A DNA stretch of 64,000 bases, from the NCBI RefSeq assembly GCF_050908995.1, contig NC_135118.1, positions 930,001-994,000 of the forward strand, given 5' to 3'. Source of the DNA: Andrena cerasifolii. Taxonomy: Eukaryota; Arthropoda; Insecta; Hymenoptera; Andrenidae. A model generated the notes under the pieces. It made no database searches, was not told the DNA's origin, and worked only from the letters and a program-made list of their open reading frames with translations. Below, in pieces: positions 9,643-21,028 of this stretch. The translations under genes and the position numbers were made by a program. Positions within the stretch are counted from its first letter, which is position 1. Every line of letters starts with the position of its first letter.

Positions 9643-10425
9643 CAGGGTGTCCCACTAAGGAGTGGACAGCGCGATATCTCTTAAAGTATTGTCGATAAAA
9701 ATATAAAAAAAATAGGGAATTGCATGGTTCGAGGTGGCCCATTTATTAGCGCGAACGAATTTTGTTTTCGATTATTATTTTAAAAGATACGATGGTCAAG
9801 TTCGGTTTTTCAAATGGAACTATTTTTTTTGAAGACCTGAGTTGATAGTGCGTTCCAAGACAAATTCAATAAGCTTGATCCAGAACCAATCCAACTTGCA
9901 TCCCTCCCAAAAGAACCGGCCATCCGAGCGTAGAAGCAAGTGCGAAATAAAAGTAACGATACCTACCTAAGTAGCATTTCTGACGGAAAAGTATTGTCCA
10001 GCCTTTGGGCCTGCCATTTCTGGCGTAGACCTTTGGCAGGTAAGTATCCATTTCAACAGGCAGTGCCACCCGTGGCGGCAGTAAGACCGCCCCCGGTTTT
10101 TGCCATTCCAGAGGGGTTTCTTGCAGTGAAAATCAGTAAATTTGCAAGCGCAATATCTTAAAAACCAGTGGAAATAAAGTGTATACATTAAAGCTTATTG
10201 AATTTGTCTTGGAACGCACTATCAACTCAGGTCTTCAAAAAAAATAGTTCCATTTGAAAAACCGAACTTGACCATCATATCTTTTAAAATAATAATCGAA
10301 AACAAAATTCGTTCGCGCTAATAAATGGGCCCCCTCGAACCATGCAATTCCCTATTTTTTTTTATATTTTTATCGACAATACTTTAAGAGATATCGCGCT
10401 GTCCACTCCTTAGTGGGACACCCTG
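9643..10425. mobile_element. 783-bp fold-back MITE, termini CAGGGTGTCCCA
   Basis: Inverted arms 9643-9876 and 10191-10425 (about 234 bp) are nearly perfect, from CAGGGTGTCCCACTAAGG to the AAGCTT at the inner edge. Both sides are flanked by TATA (9639-9642 and 10426-10429), giving a TATA or TA target duplication. The 314-bp centre shows no transposase. The element is inserted in the 5' part of the Mutator-like/YqaJ gene and supplies its present ATG. A Tc1/mariner-related origin is possible but not shown. Confidence 0.85.
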
Positions 10426-10429
10426 TATA

Positions 10430-12300
10430 GCTTATACTGAAGCCGACTCGCCGAGGCTGGGCGAGCCGAGCCGACTCGCCGTCTGACTTCACCTGAAGAC
10501 TGGGCTTTTCAATAAGACAATTTCGCTAAAGGTACACATATGGACGTACATATTGCGGTCGAAAACCCACAAAAGAAAAAGCAATGTGTACATATTTTGT
10601 ATTCAACAAGTAACTACATATGCTCAACATCGAATTGCTAAGCATCGATGACTGTTGCTAATTTTAAACATTATCTTCTACATCACAGAAATAAAATCGG
10701 AATTACATTTTTTATCCATTGAAAACTACGTACAACGATTGAAATAATCACAAATGCATTATAAAGGAAGCATATCTAATGAAACGCGTATATGTAGTTT
10801 GAACGTTTTATAATAACAAAACGCATATAGTTTGTATAACATATATAACGAAATTTAAAAATTCTACATTCCGTCTCATCGGCTCGAAAGTTTCAGGAAC
10901 GTACTGCTCACAGTTTTCACATAAAAATGAATCCAAACACGGTATAAATCGAATTATTAACTAATTATACAATGATGAACGTACGAATGGGAACGAGTGG
11001 TGCAAGCGGGGTATAATAATGGCATGTGTTGCGGTGCGCGTAGCATAGAATATGTGTACGTAAAGTGTCAAAGATAGTATACGTATTTGAAGAATATGAA
11101 TAATACTGTATTATATACAGCAAAATACCGTGCTGCTACTACTACATCACAAACTGTAACTTCATAATAATCTGTACCATAACACGTAACTTACCTTTCT
11201 CGATACTTTCTATTTTTCGACAAACGCTTTGCAAATAACTTGGGCTGCTTCCTTTTTGTACCATCCTCCAAATAGCGTTTATTTCTTGCATCTGCGGCTT
11301 CCTTCTTTAATTCCATGGCTATGGAATGATCACACATACTTATCAACACTACGATAACGAACCACGCAGGAATGGAACAATTCACAAATTATGAATATTC
11401 CATATGTATCAATATCTGCGCAGTAAATAAAACCCCGATTGCTTTCTGCGTCTTCAACGTAGTGCAAGCGGCAGAAAACTGATCAGCTAGCATTGTCGCT
11501 GCATTAGTTACAGATGCTGAGAAGCAGAACAAAAGATAGTGTGAAAAGGACGGGTATATGCGTTCTATTCCTCTCTTTCCCATTAGGATTGGTGTATGCT
11601 GATGCATTTACATAGAGTATGTACTTCCGGGAATACTTTTGGATTGCAGAAATGTACCCAAGAAAGAATTTTGGATTATCCGATGCATATACTTTTGACG
11701 TATCACCTTTGCGCATTTGAACTTTTACGCGGGCCGAGATGTGTCACTCGGTCCTTGGTGCAAGTGAAATACAAAATATTGAGTGAGTGAGAAGGACAGT
11801 TTGGGTCCAGCCCAGCGGTTTCAGGAAAGAATCGCAAGTTGTGTAGTAGGATCACTTACAGGAGTGTTGGTAATGTGTGCGTGAATCGCGCCAGCAATTG
11901 TTTTCTGGCAACGCTGGCCCTCGAGGCCAACAAAGCCTCGATCGTCAGAAGCACGCGTAACTGTCGACGAGTAAAGATCGTAAGTACCTTCACGCTTCTT
12001 ACACCTGCCCTTTTCACTATACGTGCCTGTTATTATGAAAGTGGTCTAAATTCAAAGTTTTCATTTACATTTTACTTATTTTTTACGTATTATATCAACA
12101 CGATACATAATAAACGTGAAGTTCAATTTCTTTCTTTTTCGACTGACGCCATTTTCATACTAACTGACCCACTTCTACATTTTACTTCCAACCCAAGACT
12201 GTATTTAGACATAGTCCGGGTGAAGTTTCATTACCGTCATAGTATTGTTGTAATTTTTTGTGTAAAATCTATCGTGTGAACTGTGATTGTTTGAGTGTCC
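10430..12300. other. No supported gene
   Basis: AT-rich sequence. At 10440-10490 there is a short run rich in CGACTCGCC and its complement. Possible splice-donor-like strings (GTAAGT rc at 11189-11194, GTAAGT near 11970) occur, but no reading frame with an ATG supports an exon. I see nothing else. Confidence 0.4.
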
Positions 12301-12307
12301 GCGTGTT

Positions 12308-12630
12308 TCTCAAGCTGCGTATCGCCATTGCCAGGCTGCCTCGCATGACACACCTCGCGGAGTGGACAGTCTAGAGACTACCTCGACCATGTTTATTTTA
12401 CGAGGCATCAGCAGTCGATTTTTCGACGTGCTCAAAGGTGCCTCGCAGCCCCATGACCAAAAATCGCATGGCTCGGGCGACGCAAATATCATGCTGGAGG
12501 TAGCGAGAGACTGTCGCACGCGCCTCCCACGCAAAGTGATCATGATCGAGGTAGTCTCCAGACTCTCCACTCCGCGAAGCGTGCCTCGCGCAGCAGCCTC
12601 GCAATGTCGATATGCAGCTTCACGCTCAGA
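12308..12630. repeat. Imperfect inverted repeat (hairpin element)
   Basis: Arms at about 12308-12400 and 12536-12628 pair imperfectly, for example GCTGCGTATCGCCATTGC against GCTGCATATCGACATTGC and AGACTACCTCGACCATG against its near complement. This is why similar protein strings (TPRGVDSLETTS-like) appear on both strands; they are an artefact of the palindrome. No target duplication was found. Confidence 0.7.
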
Positions 12631-12657
12631 GATTCGTGTATTCATTCTCATGTAGAC

Positions 12658-14566
12658 CAGAGATGGGCAAAGATAATATCTAGATATACTCGAATAAAAG
12701 ATACTTTACGTTTATTCGTTATTCGCAGCTTTGAATAATACGATTTATCTTCATTCGAAACATCACGGATAAATAAATTTATTCGAAGTGAATTTATTCG
12801 ACGGGTGAAAGATAATTTTTTTATTCGAAATGAATTTATTCGAAAGATAATTTCTGTCTTCGAGGATCTTTTATTCGAACTGTCGAATAAGGTTTTCATC
12901 TTTGTCCGTAGTTTGTTCGACTTTTATTCGAAGACTTCGAATAACTTTTGACGCGCGATCTCGCCCATCGACCGATCTTCGACGCTGGGTCGCGACCGCG
13001 TGATCCGCGTTGTTTTGTCACGCGACTTCGTCGAAAACGCAACGCCGCACGTCCAACAATGCCGTGTCGTACGGACCCGTCGGTGATCACCACGCGGCGA
13101 TGCCGCCTCTCTTACATAATACAAATTATTTCAGTTAAAGAAGACAAATTTTTGACTATTGATTTTGCAATTGTTCTGAACAACTACAATTTCATAGTAG
13201 CACGGCGTTACTGAAAAATTTGAAAAAAATGTGGATATAGTCCTATTGGTCTTATTTACGGACAAGTTTTCAGAAATACGGACACTATAAAATTGGCCAC
13301 ATCAAATTTAATTGAATGTAACGGTACACGTACAGTATACAGTCAGTCACGAAAGTCTTCGTACACTTGCAAAATTTAAAACATTTAAAGCAAAAAAAAC
13401 GCAAAAAGAAGCAAGGGTTTGGAGTATATTTCAGATATTAACTGATTTATTAGTTAAAATTAAACAAATTATGTAGAGATGACGATGTATTTTACATTTG
13501 TTTCCACGAAAATATAAATAGACCGATAGTACGATTTTACATTTACGAAAATCCGCATACAGTTAGCATGGGTAATTTGGGTATATTAAACTGAATAAAA
13601 TTTGTTATGATAATAATTACAAGAATAATAATCAAATTTTGTTTTACAAAAGATATTGTGATTTTGTGTTCCCGTTTATTTGCATTTTGTAGTAAACAAA
13701 TGTAAGAAACATCGTCAGCTTTTCACAATCTATCTAAAGTTAACCAATAAATAAATTAATGTCCATCAAACTTCCAAAACCCTAGCTTTTTTATAGTATT
13801 CGAAATTTTTCCGACGAAGAGTTTTCCGACTTTTAGAATTTATGGATTGTTAATAAACTTGCGAGATCCATTCGATTGAAAAGAGTTCAAACACGGTATA
13901 ATTTGGATTATTTCTAGAACTATAAATAATTAAATATGAATGTAACATTTCTAATGTAATAATGCTAAACATAATCCGATTTATATCGTGTTTAAATTCA
14001 GTTCCATCTAAAAAATCTCAACAGCACCTATGTTACTGAAACGTTCATGCCGATACGATAGAAAATGTGAAAGTGTTACATACATCCTATTAATATAAAT
14101 ATAATCCACCGCAAGCAAGATTGTATGGCTCTCCAGCCGAGGCTCAAATCAAAATGAAAAGCCGCCGCCGAATAGCTCAAGTCCTCAGGCTGAGGACCTC
14201 AGCTCGAGGCGAGATCGCGCGACAAAAGTTATTCGAAGTCTTCCAATAAAAGTCGAACAAACTACGGCCAAAGATGAAAATCTTATTCGACAGTTCGAAT
14301 AAAAGATCCTCAAAGACAGAAATTATCTTTCGATTAAATTCACTTCGAATAAAAAAATTATCTTTCACCCGTCGAATAAATTCACTTCGAATAAATTTAT
14401 TTATCCGTGATGTTTCGAATGAAGATAAATCGTGTTATTCAAAGCTGCGAATAACGAATAAACGTAAACCGTGTTATTCGAAGATTCGAATAACGCATAA
14501 AGATAAAGTATCTTTTATTCGACACGTTATTTAAATAATTTTTTATCTAGATAATGCCCATCTCTG
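12658..14566. mobile_element. hAT-type non-autonomous element, 1.9 kb
   Basis: The ends read CAGAGATGGGCA...TGCCCATCTCTG. The flanks are an 8-bp duplication with one mismatch (ATGTAGAC at 12650-12657, ACGTAGAC at 14567-14574), as expected for hAT. Terminal inverted arms of about 300 bp (12658-12965 and 14203-14566) are dense in TTCGAATAA-type words. The centre encodes no transposase. From about 13330 it holds what looks like another inserted element end (CAGTCAGTCACGAAAG), of the kind seen on Tc1 elements. Confidence 0.85.
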
Positions 14567-14574
14567 ACGTAGAC

Positions 14575-14932
14575 TAAGAAAGTTATGTTATAATTTACCC
14601 GCAAAATGTCTAGAAAAGGTATATACATTCGGGTGCAATATAAGCTTCCTTTAGTTGAAAATGAAGACAAATGATGAAAACAGTTTCTAAATATTAGAAG
14701 TGAAAAAATTGGAAATTTTAAAACCACAAATGTTGGACATTTGAAAATACAGATATTTTGAAACTTGATATCCTCACAATTACAAGTATTGGAAATGTTT
14801 GAGTTTCAAAGCTTTCGAACTTGGAAATTCCAGTATTTAGAAATCTGAAGATTCTCCACCTGCGCTAAATCTTGGCTAAAGGAAGCCTATATTGTACACA
14901 AATGTACCAACTTGATAATCGTGTACTCTTCT
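14575..14932. other. No gene seen
   Basis: AT-rich; no open frame with coding character. The last 8 bases (14925-14932) are the target duplication of the next element. Confidence 0.4.
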
Positions 14933-15057
14933 CAGAATTGGGCAAAATGTAATCTAATTATAAATTACAAATTACGATTAAAATGTAATTGTGTAATCAA
15001 TTACACAATTACATTTTAATCGTAATTTGTAATTAGTTTACTTTTTGCCCAACTCCG
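14933..15057. mobile_element. 125-bp hAT-type palindromic MITE
   Basis: The termini are CAGAATTGGGC and GCCCAACTCCG, flanked by ACTCTTCT (14925-14932) and ATTCTTCT (15058-15065), 7 of 8 bases equal. The inside is one almost perfect hairpin built from ATTACAAATTACGATT and its complement. Confidence 0.85.
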
Positions 15058-15117
15058 ATTCTTCTATTGCATTTTCTTACGTTCAATAATTTCAATGTTT
15101 CTTCGACTCGTTTTTAG

Positions 15118-15651
15118 ATGTCTGACAAAGGAACTGTTCAAAATGTAGAAGAGGAAGGGACTCCATCTCGAGGACGGAGTCCACCCACCTGGGAGCTGCG
15201 GTCCCCACAACGGAGTCCGCGCAAGGAACAGACACCGTCCTCGCGACGGAGCCCGCGAAAGGAACGGACACCGTCCTCGCGAGGACGGAGTCCGCCGGCG
15301 CCATCCTCAACGACTCTGTGGATGGAGATGGCGGTGGAGTACAGGCAGAAGGTATGTAGATAACCATTTCTTACATTTTCATGAAAGTGTGAAAGCGTCT
15401 AGTCATTATTGCAGTAATTAACATAAGATTTATGTTTATTGTTCATATTACAGTACAGCCAGCTGAAAAAACTCTGCGTAAAGGAATTTATGGAGGCGGA
15501 AGAGGTGGAAGAGGCGGGCGAGGAGGGAGAGGAGGGAGAGGAGGGAGAGGAGGAAGAGGAGGAAGAGGAGGAAGTCGAGGAAGAGGAGGGAGTGGAGGAA
15601 GAGGAGGTACAGGAGGAAGAAGAGGTAGAGGAGGAAGAGGAGGAAATATAA
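15118..15651 (+). CDS. Candidate two-exon gene, Ser/Arg head and acidic tail
   Basis: Exon 1 is 15118-15351 (78 codons, true ATG). A consensus donor GTATGT follows at 15352, and a TTATTGTTCATATTACAG acceptor ends at 15453. Exon 2 is 15454-15651 in phase 0, stop TAA, with AATTAATAAATCAAG just after it as a possible polyadenylation signal. Residues 20-70 are rich in RSPRKE and PSSR repeats, SR-protein-like. Residues 70-95 (WMEMAVEYRQK then YSQLKKLCVKEFME) look helical. The C-terminal 45 or so residues are almost only Glu, Gly and Val. I do not recognise a family. The same GGAGGAAGA repeat reads as Arg-Gly-Gly in another frame. The clean phase-0 join favours a real transcript, but low complexity lowers confidence; a repeat-derived mimic is possible. 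Confidence 0.45.
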
Positions 15652-15735
15652 TTAATTATAATTTTTATAATTAATAAATCAAGTTAACAATTACATATTT
15701 AGTCGTCATTTTTTTATTCGAAAGCCTTACATCTG

Positions 15736-15837
15736 TCGGCCATGATTAATTTTCTCGTATTTATTCGTACTTTAGTTGCGAATCATATATTTAGTCAAGA
15801 AAGTACGAATAAATACGAGAAAATTATTCATGGCCGA
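15736..15837. repeat. Inverted repeat around 15787
   Basis: CGGCCATGATTAATTTTCTC at 15737 onward pairs with GAGAAAATTATTCATGGCCG ending at 15837; the inner arm TATTTATTCGTACTT pairs with AAGTACGAATAAATA. It lies downstream of the candidate gene. A small MITE is likely. Confidence 0.75.
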
Positions 15838-15931
15838 TAATTGAATTAACCACGATTAAATTAATTCAATCATAGTGCTTCAAATAAAAATTCTATAACA
15901 AAAATATGTATTCCTTTTTTCATTTGTAAGA

Positions 15932-16029
15932 GATGTTATAAGTATAAATGAATAAAACGCGACTATATCGTTTAGAAATGTTTAGAAAAGATATACTCGT
16001 GTTTTATTCATTTATACTTATAACATCCC
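15932..16029. repeat. 27-bp inverted repeat pair
   Basis: GATGTTATAAGTATAAATG at 15932 and CATTTATACTTATAACATC ending at 16029 are complementary. A 99-codon open frame (15948-16247, ATG) with a hydrophobic N-terminus overlaps one arm; I do not regard it as a gene. AATGTCCATCTCTG at about 16248-16264 resembles a hAT-MITE terminus. Confidence 0.6.
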
Positions 16030-16264
16030 TTATACATTATAGTACACATGCAGCAAATTTTGTATTTATTGAGCCACATTATACTCCGTACATGCCCAGT
16101 GTAACGTATACATCACATTTAGAAAATGATATTTCCACTGGTTTTTTTGGGAAAAAGAACAATCAAGTGCATGTATTGGCACCATTTTTCAGTTACCTAA
16201 ACGCAATAAATAATTGTTTTCCGCCGGGAAAATTGTCTGCGTACTAAAGTAATGTCCATCTCTG

Positions 16265-16898
16265 GTATTTTGCCATATAATTGAGGCAGTGAGAGCAACA
16301 ACGGACTCACCCACATTTTTTTCGAAAGTGAGTTAGTAGCAATAACGTATTCCAATAGGCTTTACTAATCATATCGATGGCCTAGTGCACACATAAGATA
16401 ATACAATAATGCAAAAAGTATTTATTTAATTATAAAGTATCATTGAATGATTGATCCTGTGAAAAACGCTAAAAGGGGACATACAATATGTGTGCATTAA
16501 GCCATCGATGTACAATAGGAAAATTTTTTGTTTGAAGTAGGTTAGTCCGTTGTTGTTCTAACTGCCTAAATTACTATGACATAAATATGACAGCGATTTC
16601 AAGTGATGTATATGTAACGGTAAAAGCGTTAAATTTAATAAATGTATACAATTCCCAGCAGTTCCTACGTCAATGTATGCCTAAAATGAATATAACCTAA
16701 CCTACAATCGTCCGAAAATGCATACATTGACTCCATCATGCTTTTATAGTGGCTCGTATATCCAGCTATCGCCTCAGTTTTGCTATTATTCAACGTTAGC
16801 AGTCCTCCCAAGTAGGCGCCATCTCGTATCCACTAGCTGAACTAAATTTGTCACGTGACTTGCTCTGTATTAACGCCAATATGAAGGAATTCGTATTT
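16265..16898. other. No gene seen
   Basis: AT-rich intergenic sequence without coding frames or repeats that I can define. Confidence 0.4.
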
Positions 16899-17290
16899 GG
16901 GAGTGCAGACACGAGAATACGCTTTTCGTCCTTATATGAGCAGATTTTGAGCTGGGTGAGGTCTCATTCGAAAGAGGAAGGTTCGGTACAGCGCGCTCTG
17001 GTCATCGTTTGAATCACAAAACTCTTTTAGTGACCTAAAAATACTTGGATTCATGCGGGTGTATTTTGTCGATTTTTGCACTACTTTGAACACTCAGATT
17101 ATTAGATGTCAACACAATCTCGTCGAGCCATGACCAGAGCGCGCTGCACTGAACCTTCCTCTTTCGAATAAGACCTCGCTCGGCCCAAAATTCGCTTATA
17201 TAAGGACGAAAAGCGTATTCTACTAAACTCATGTTTCGGGGCAGATTATGTCGGTATACAGCGCACTGCATTACCCGTGTCTACCCCCTT
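16899..17290. mobile_element. Fold-back element, about 390 bp
   Basis: Inverted arms of roughly 110-130 bp. AGAATACGCTTTTCGTCC (16914) pairs with GGACGAAAAGCGTATTCT (17203-17220), and GAAAGAGGAAGGTTC pairs with GAACCTTCCTCTTTC. The outer ends read GGGAGTGCAGACACG and CGTGTCTACCCCC. No coding capacity. The next 130 bp contain repeated GGCGCC words. Confidence 0.75.
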
Positions 17291-17476
17291 AAGGCGCCCC
17301 GTTTGGTAACTTCAGGCGCTCAGAAGGCGCATATTGGACCCTCATAAGCCGCTCGTGGGACACTCACGGCGCCTTTAAGGCGCCTTGAGCACCTGGGACC
17401 AGGCGCCTGTGTGCTGTGTGGATAGATCCAAATTAATTCTGCGAGTGATAAAAATAACAATCTTCTGTCCCCAGTC

Positions 17477-17713
17477 TTGAAACAACTCGTGAATGTTGTA
17501 AGGAGTCTTCCTCACTCAAATGCAGAAGCAGGAAGAATTTTCTCTATTCTGACCGATGTCAAAACTTGTAAAAGAAGTAAACTTAGTCATGATTCTGTAA
17601 ATTCCATTGCCGTGATTAAAACAGCTTTTAAAGCCCGCGGAGAAACTAGTTCTACAATTTCGATTGGCCCAAATCATTTTACATTAATGTCAAGTAATAA
17701 TTTATATTCGTAG
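17477..17713 (+). pseudogene. hAT transposase C-terminal fragment, inverted
   Basis: The encoded segment carries the hAT C-terminal dimerisation signature (RSLPHSNAEAGRIFS, then CKRSKLSHDSVNSIAVIK). It is on the plus strand, whereas the rest of the transposase (17858-19234) is on the minus strand right next to it. A local inversion inside one element, or two copies in opposite orientation, would explain this. It starts at a TTG, so it is only a fragment. Confidence 0.75.
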
Positions 17714-17857
17714 CCATTAGTTTCGTTTTTATTCAAATTTGTAATAATATTTTGGAATTAAATTTGTGTTTGTGGTTTATATTTGCAATCGTTTCGCTTT
17801 CTATCTAAACGTTATCTTTTTTTCATTCTTGCTTGATATCTATTCATTTAATGTTTC

Positions 17858-19234
17858 TCAACCGATTTTTATACAATATGTGATGCAAAAGTAAATAACA
17901 GTATGATAGGATGAAGCGATAAGAAAAAATCGGTTAATTTCAAGAAACGTTTCCTGGGGTAAAGTATTATCATCGACATGATCCTTCAAATAATGTTCAC
18001 ACTCAAAATCGAGGCAAATGTCCTTCAAGTCTAACAAATTGTTACCGGAAAAAAAATCTATGTGAAACATCGAGTCGTTTGTTGTTGAATATTCTGGTTT
18101 TAAAATATGTCCGTACAAATCTTGAAACGAAAGTCTAGATTTAGAATATAATAAATGAACGGCTGTCCTGCGGGTTTGAAAAAACGCGTTGAAGGAATTG
18201 AAATAATTTAAAATATATTTAAGAAACAAAAGATAAGCTTTTGTTTTTTTTATATCACAAAGTAAATTATCAGCCGTATCGATTTTTAATTTTCAAATAC
18301 TTCCGAAATAAAAAAAAGATTTAACGAATCCCAACATTCCAGAATGCGTGCTACGCAAGCGTGCACGGCTAGCCAACGCGTATCGCACAATTTTAATTTT
18401 TTTTTTTACCTATTATTAACAAATTCTTGAAAATTAGCAAAATTCGCCGACCGTTTGGCGCTACTATTAATATAAAATGTTAAATTTCGAATAAATTTTT
18501 CAATATAACTTGGGATTTCTGAACACGCCTTACTAGATACTAATGCCGCGGAATGGCAAATACAATTGACTGTTATTAATGAAGGACACCTCGTTTTAAG
18601 TTTTGAACAAAATGAGGAAAAGCGCCCGATCATTACTGATGCTTTGTCGCATGTGAGTCCAATTACATTCTGCACAGGAATTAGCTTTTTGTGCAATGCT
18701 TTCTCAAAATGCTGGAAATAAACCTTCTGCAGAGCAATCTATGGCGTATAATTTTAATAATTCTAATAATTCTGTAAAAGCTGCAGAAGTTTCCGAATTT
18801 AGGTATTTAATTAAAAAAGTGAGCCATTTTACGTTAGAAATATCTGTGCTTTCGTCAACAAATATAGAAAATTTATGATGTCGAGCACTTTCAATAATTC
18901 TACTTACTTCTACTTTAGAAAGCACGTTTGTAATAATTTTGTTGTATTTTAAGCGGCTCAAGGTTAATTTACTCGCTATATATGAATCTGGAAATATAAC
19001 CTTCAGAAGGCCAATTAAATAAGCACTAATGTGAAATAGAATATTGTGCTCGACAAAAAATGCGCACAAAGCAATTTCAGCAATCTGAATCTTCTCGCGA
19101 ATATTTTCGGGACTATCACTCACATCAAAATCATCAAAAGCAGCACTGTTACGTTCGGATAATTTAGAAACGTTCTCGGCGTGTGATTTTGTACCAAAAT
19201 GATTTTTTATTTCTGATAACCCGCTATTAATCAT
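17858..19234 (-). pseudogene. hAT transposase, decayed
   Basis: Three minus-strand frames join into one hAT-like protein: 18704-19234, 18406-18696 (after a frameshift near 18700), and a stretch from about 18400 to 17858 with further breaks. Visible motifs are KSHAENVSKL, the catalytic-domain string FSIFVDESTDISN, the region IGLTCDKASVM followed by VNCICHSAALV, and LLYSKSRLSFQDLYG. The order is that of an autonomous hAT transposase, but several frameshifts and stops show that it is dead. The matching transposon terminus is at 19702. Family knowledge: the protein would cut and paste DNA in the nucleus. Confidence 0.78.
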
Positions 19235-19656
19235 ATAATTTTTACATCACGCTCTAACCATTGAAAAGTTCTCGGAATATATTTGCGTTTCGCTGTAGGA
19301 GAATTCATGACAACAACCAGAAAAACAGACAGAGGAAAATGATAAATAAAAAAAAGAAAAGGAAAGTATATAAATTAATGAAAAAAAAATACTTACCTGT
19401 TTAGTTGATGCCTTCAAAAGATGGACGATCACCAGCTGAGATATGTACACAGCACTACGAATGACGGTTATTCTACGTTCGCGTATGTCCGTTACGGTAT
19501 CCCGCCAAAAGAGCCCGCGTAATGTAGTACCAACAATGTACAAGCGGAGCGCTGAAGTAGAAAATCTTCAATTCTTCGCATCTTGCATAACACGAAACTA
19601 CCAAAGAATATTATTCTATAGAGCGGAGATATCACAAGCTGAGATTCCTTACTCCA

Positions 19657-19702
19657 CCGCAGGCGGCGCTGCAGTCGGAAATCTTCGCATCTTACACCTC
19701 TG
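19657..19702 (-). repeat. hAT terminus shared with 40933-40978
   Basis: The reverse complement of this stretch (beginning CAGAGGTGTAAGATGCGAAG) matches 40933-40978 with few differences. It is the expected CAGNG-type hAT end, upstream of the decayed transposase. I could not find the partner end on the left. Confidence 0.7.
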
Positions 19703-21028
19703 TGGGAAACCCGTCCTCATTCTGGCATCACTGGGTGTGACTTCATGTCAATGTAGTTATGAAATTAATTATTTAACAAAACAATCAATCATAATAATTG
19801 TGTAATTAATGTCTTTAATTTCTAAGACGTGAGTTGGTAATTATTAATTACTACAGTGTGTGTATCGTTTCTAGATGTAACTACTTCTTTACAAACTTAA
19901 CCTATGTCTACAATATACAATCAAAATAGTAAATAAACAATTAAATGATTAACACGTGAAATAATAGACTTCATATGATGTACAGTGAATCACAAAAATA
20001 TTCGGACACTAAGGTATGCTTGGCTTTAACGGTCTATATCTTTGTTGATTATGGAAGAAATGAACTGAAACTTGATTCTTTCGATACAGTATTTATTCTA
20101 CTTTACAAATATGTGGAACTTATTAATTTTTCGTAATATACTTATATAATATTAAACATTAAAAGAAATCACAGCCATTTTTCGCGTTACAAAAATATTC
20201 GGTCATACGTAATTAACACTTTATAAACTAAAATTTAACTTTGAATACTTAGTACCCTAACCTTTTTGTTTTGTCACATGTTTTAAACTTTTCGGCATAC
20301 CAAATATAATTTTTTGAAGATATTGTATACTTGTTTTCTCCCATTCGTCTCCTAATTTCTTTCAATTCTTCTTTATTCTTTATCATTATTCTTCTTTTAA
20401 ATTATCCCATACATTCTCTATAGGGTTAAAGTCTGGTGACTGACGAGGGGGCTGTAAGACTTTCGGACAATGATACAGTAGGTACACTTGTACAATCCAT
20501 GCTTTTGTTGTATTCCGTAATTATAATATTTCCATTTATTTTATATAATAATATAAAAATACAATTTACGGAAACTTAGGCGAAATACTGCTTGATAGAT
20601 TTTAGAGCTAGACTATGATGTCGAGACTGTTCGGAACAAGAGTGTTTTGGAAGAGATATTGCTTGTTATATATAGGTGGTTTTGGTGGTTTAGAAAGTGG
20701 GGGTTGAAAGGAATGGGGCATAGAGATCAAGGTACAAGGGTCAGTAGTAAGGGACTGATGAAATCACAGGAAAAGGAATTTAGGATATTTGCTATTGCTA
20801 TCTGTAGAAGTAAACGAATGACTAAAACTAGAGAAAAATAAATTTAAGTGGCGTTGGTATACAACACTTTATGCTTCGGATCGTTATCCTGGTAAAATTT
20901 GAAGATTTTTTTCAATTCCCATACTGACTACACTTGGCATTAAATTTTCTTTTAAACTATTTAAATATTTGATTTTATGCATAATATCTTCAATGAAAAC
21001 AAGGTTTCCTACTCCTCTGCTCGATATA

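Noticed and set aside
11195..11385. Secreted-peptide-like exon on the minus strand with a GTAAGT donor
   Set aside because: The hydrophobic N-terminus starts at GTG with an in-frame stop just upstream and no acceptor, so no valid start exists; only an internal ATG is available.
12310..12655. Two similar 113-122-codon frames on opposite strands
   Set aside because: They mirror each other because the DNA is an inverted repeat.
15432..15674. RGG-repeat protein in another frame of the purine repeat
   Set aside because: The spliced acidic frame fits the intron signals better; the RGG frame would need its start inside the intron.
15948..16247. 99-codon secreted-like protein
   Set aside because: Overlaps a hairpin arm, has no splice or family support, and ends beside a MITE-like terminus.
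20647..20841. 64-codon frame inside the Tc1 element
   Set aside because: Starts at TTG and has no motif; it belongs to an unidentified insert.
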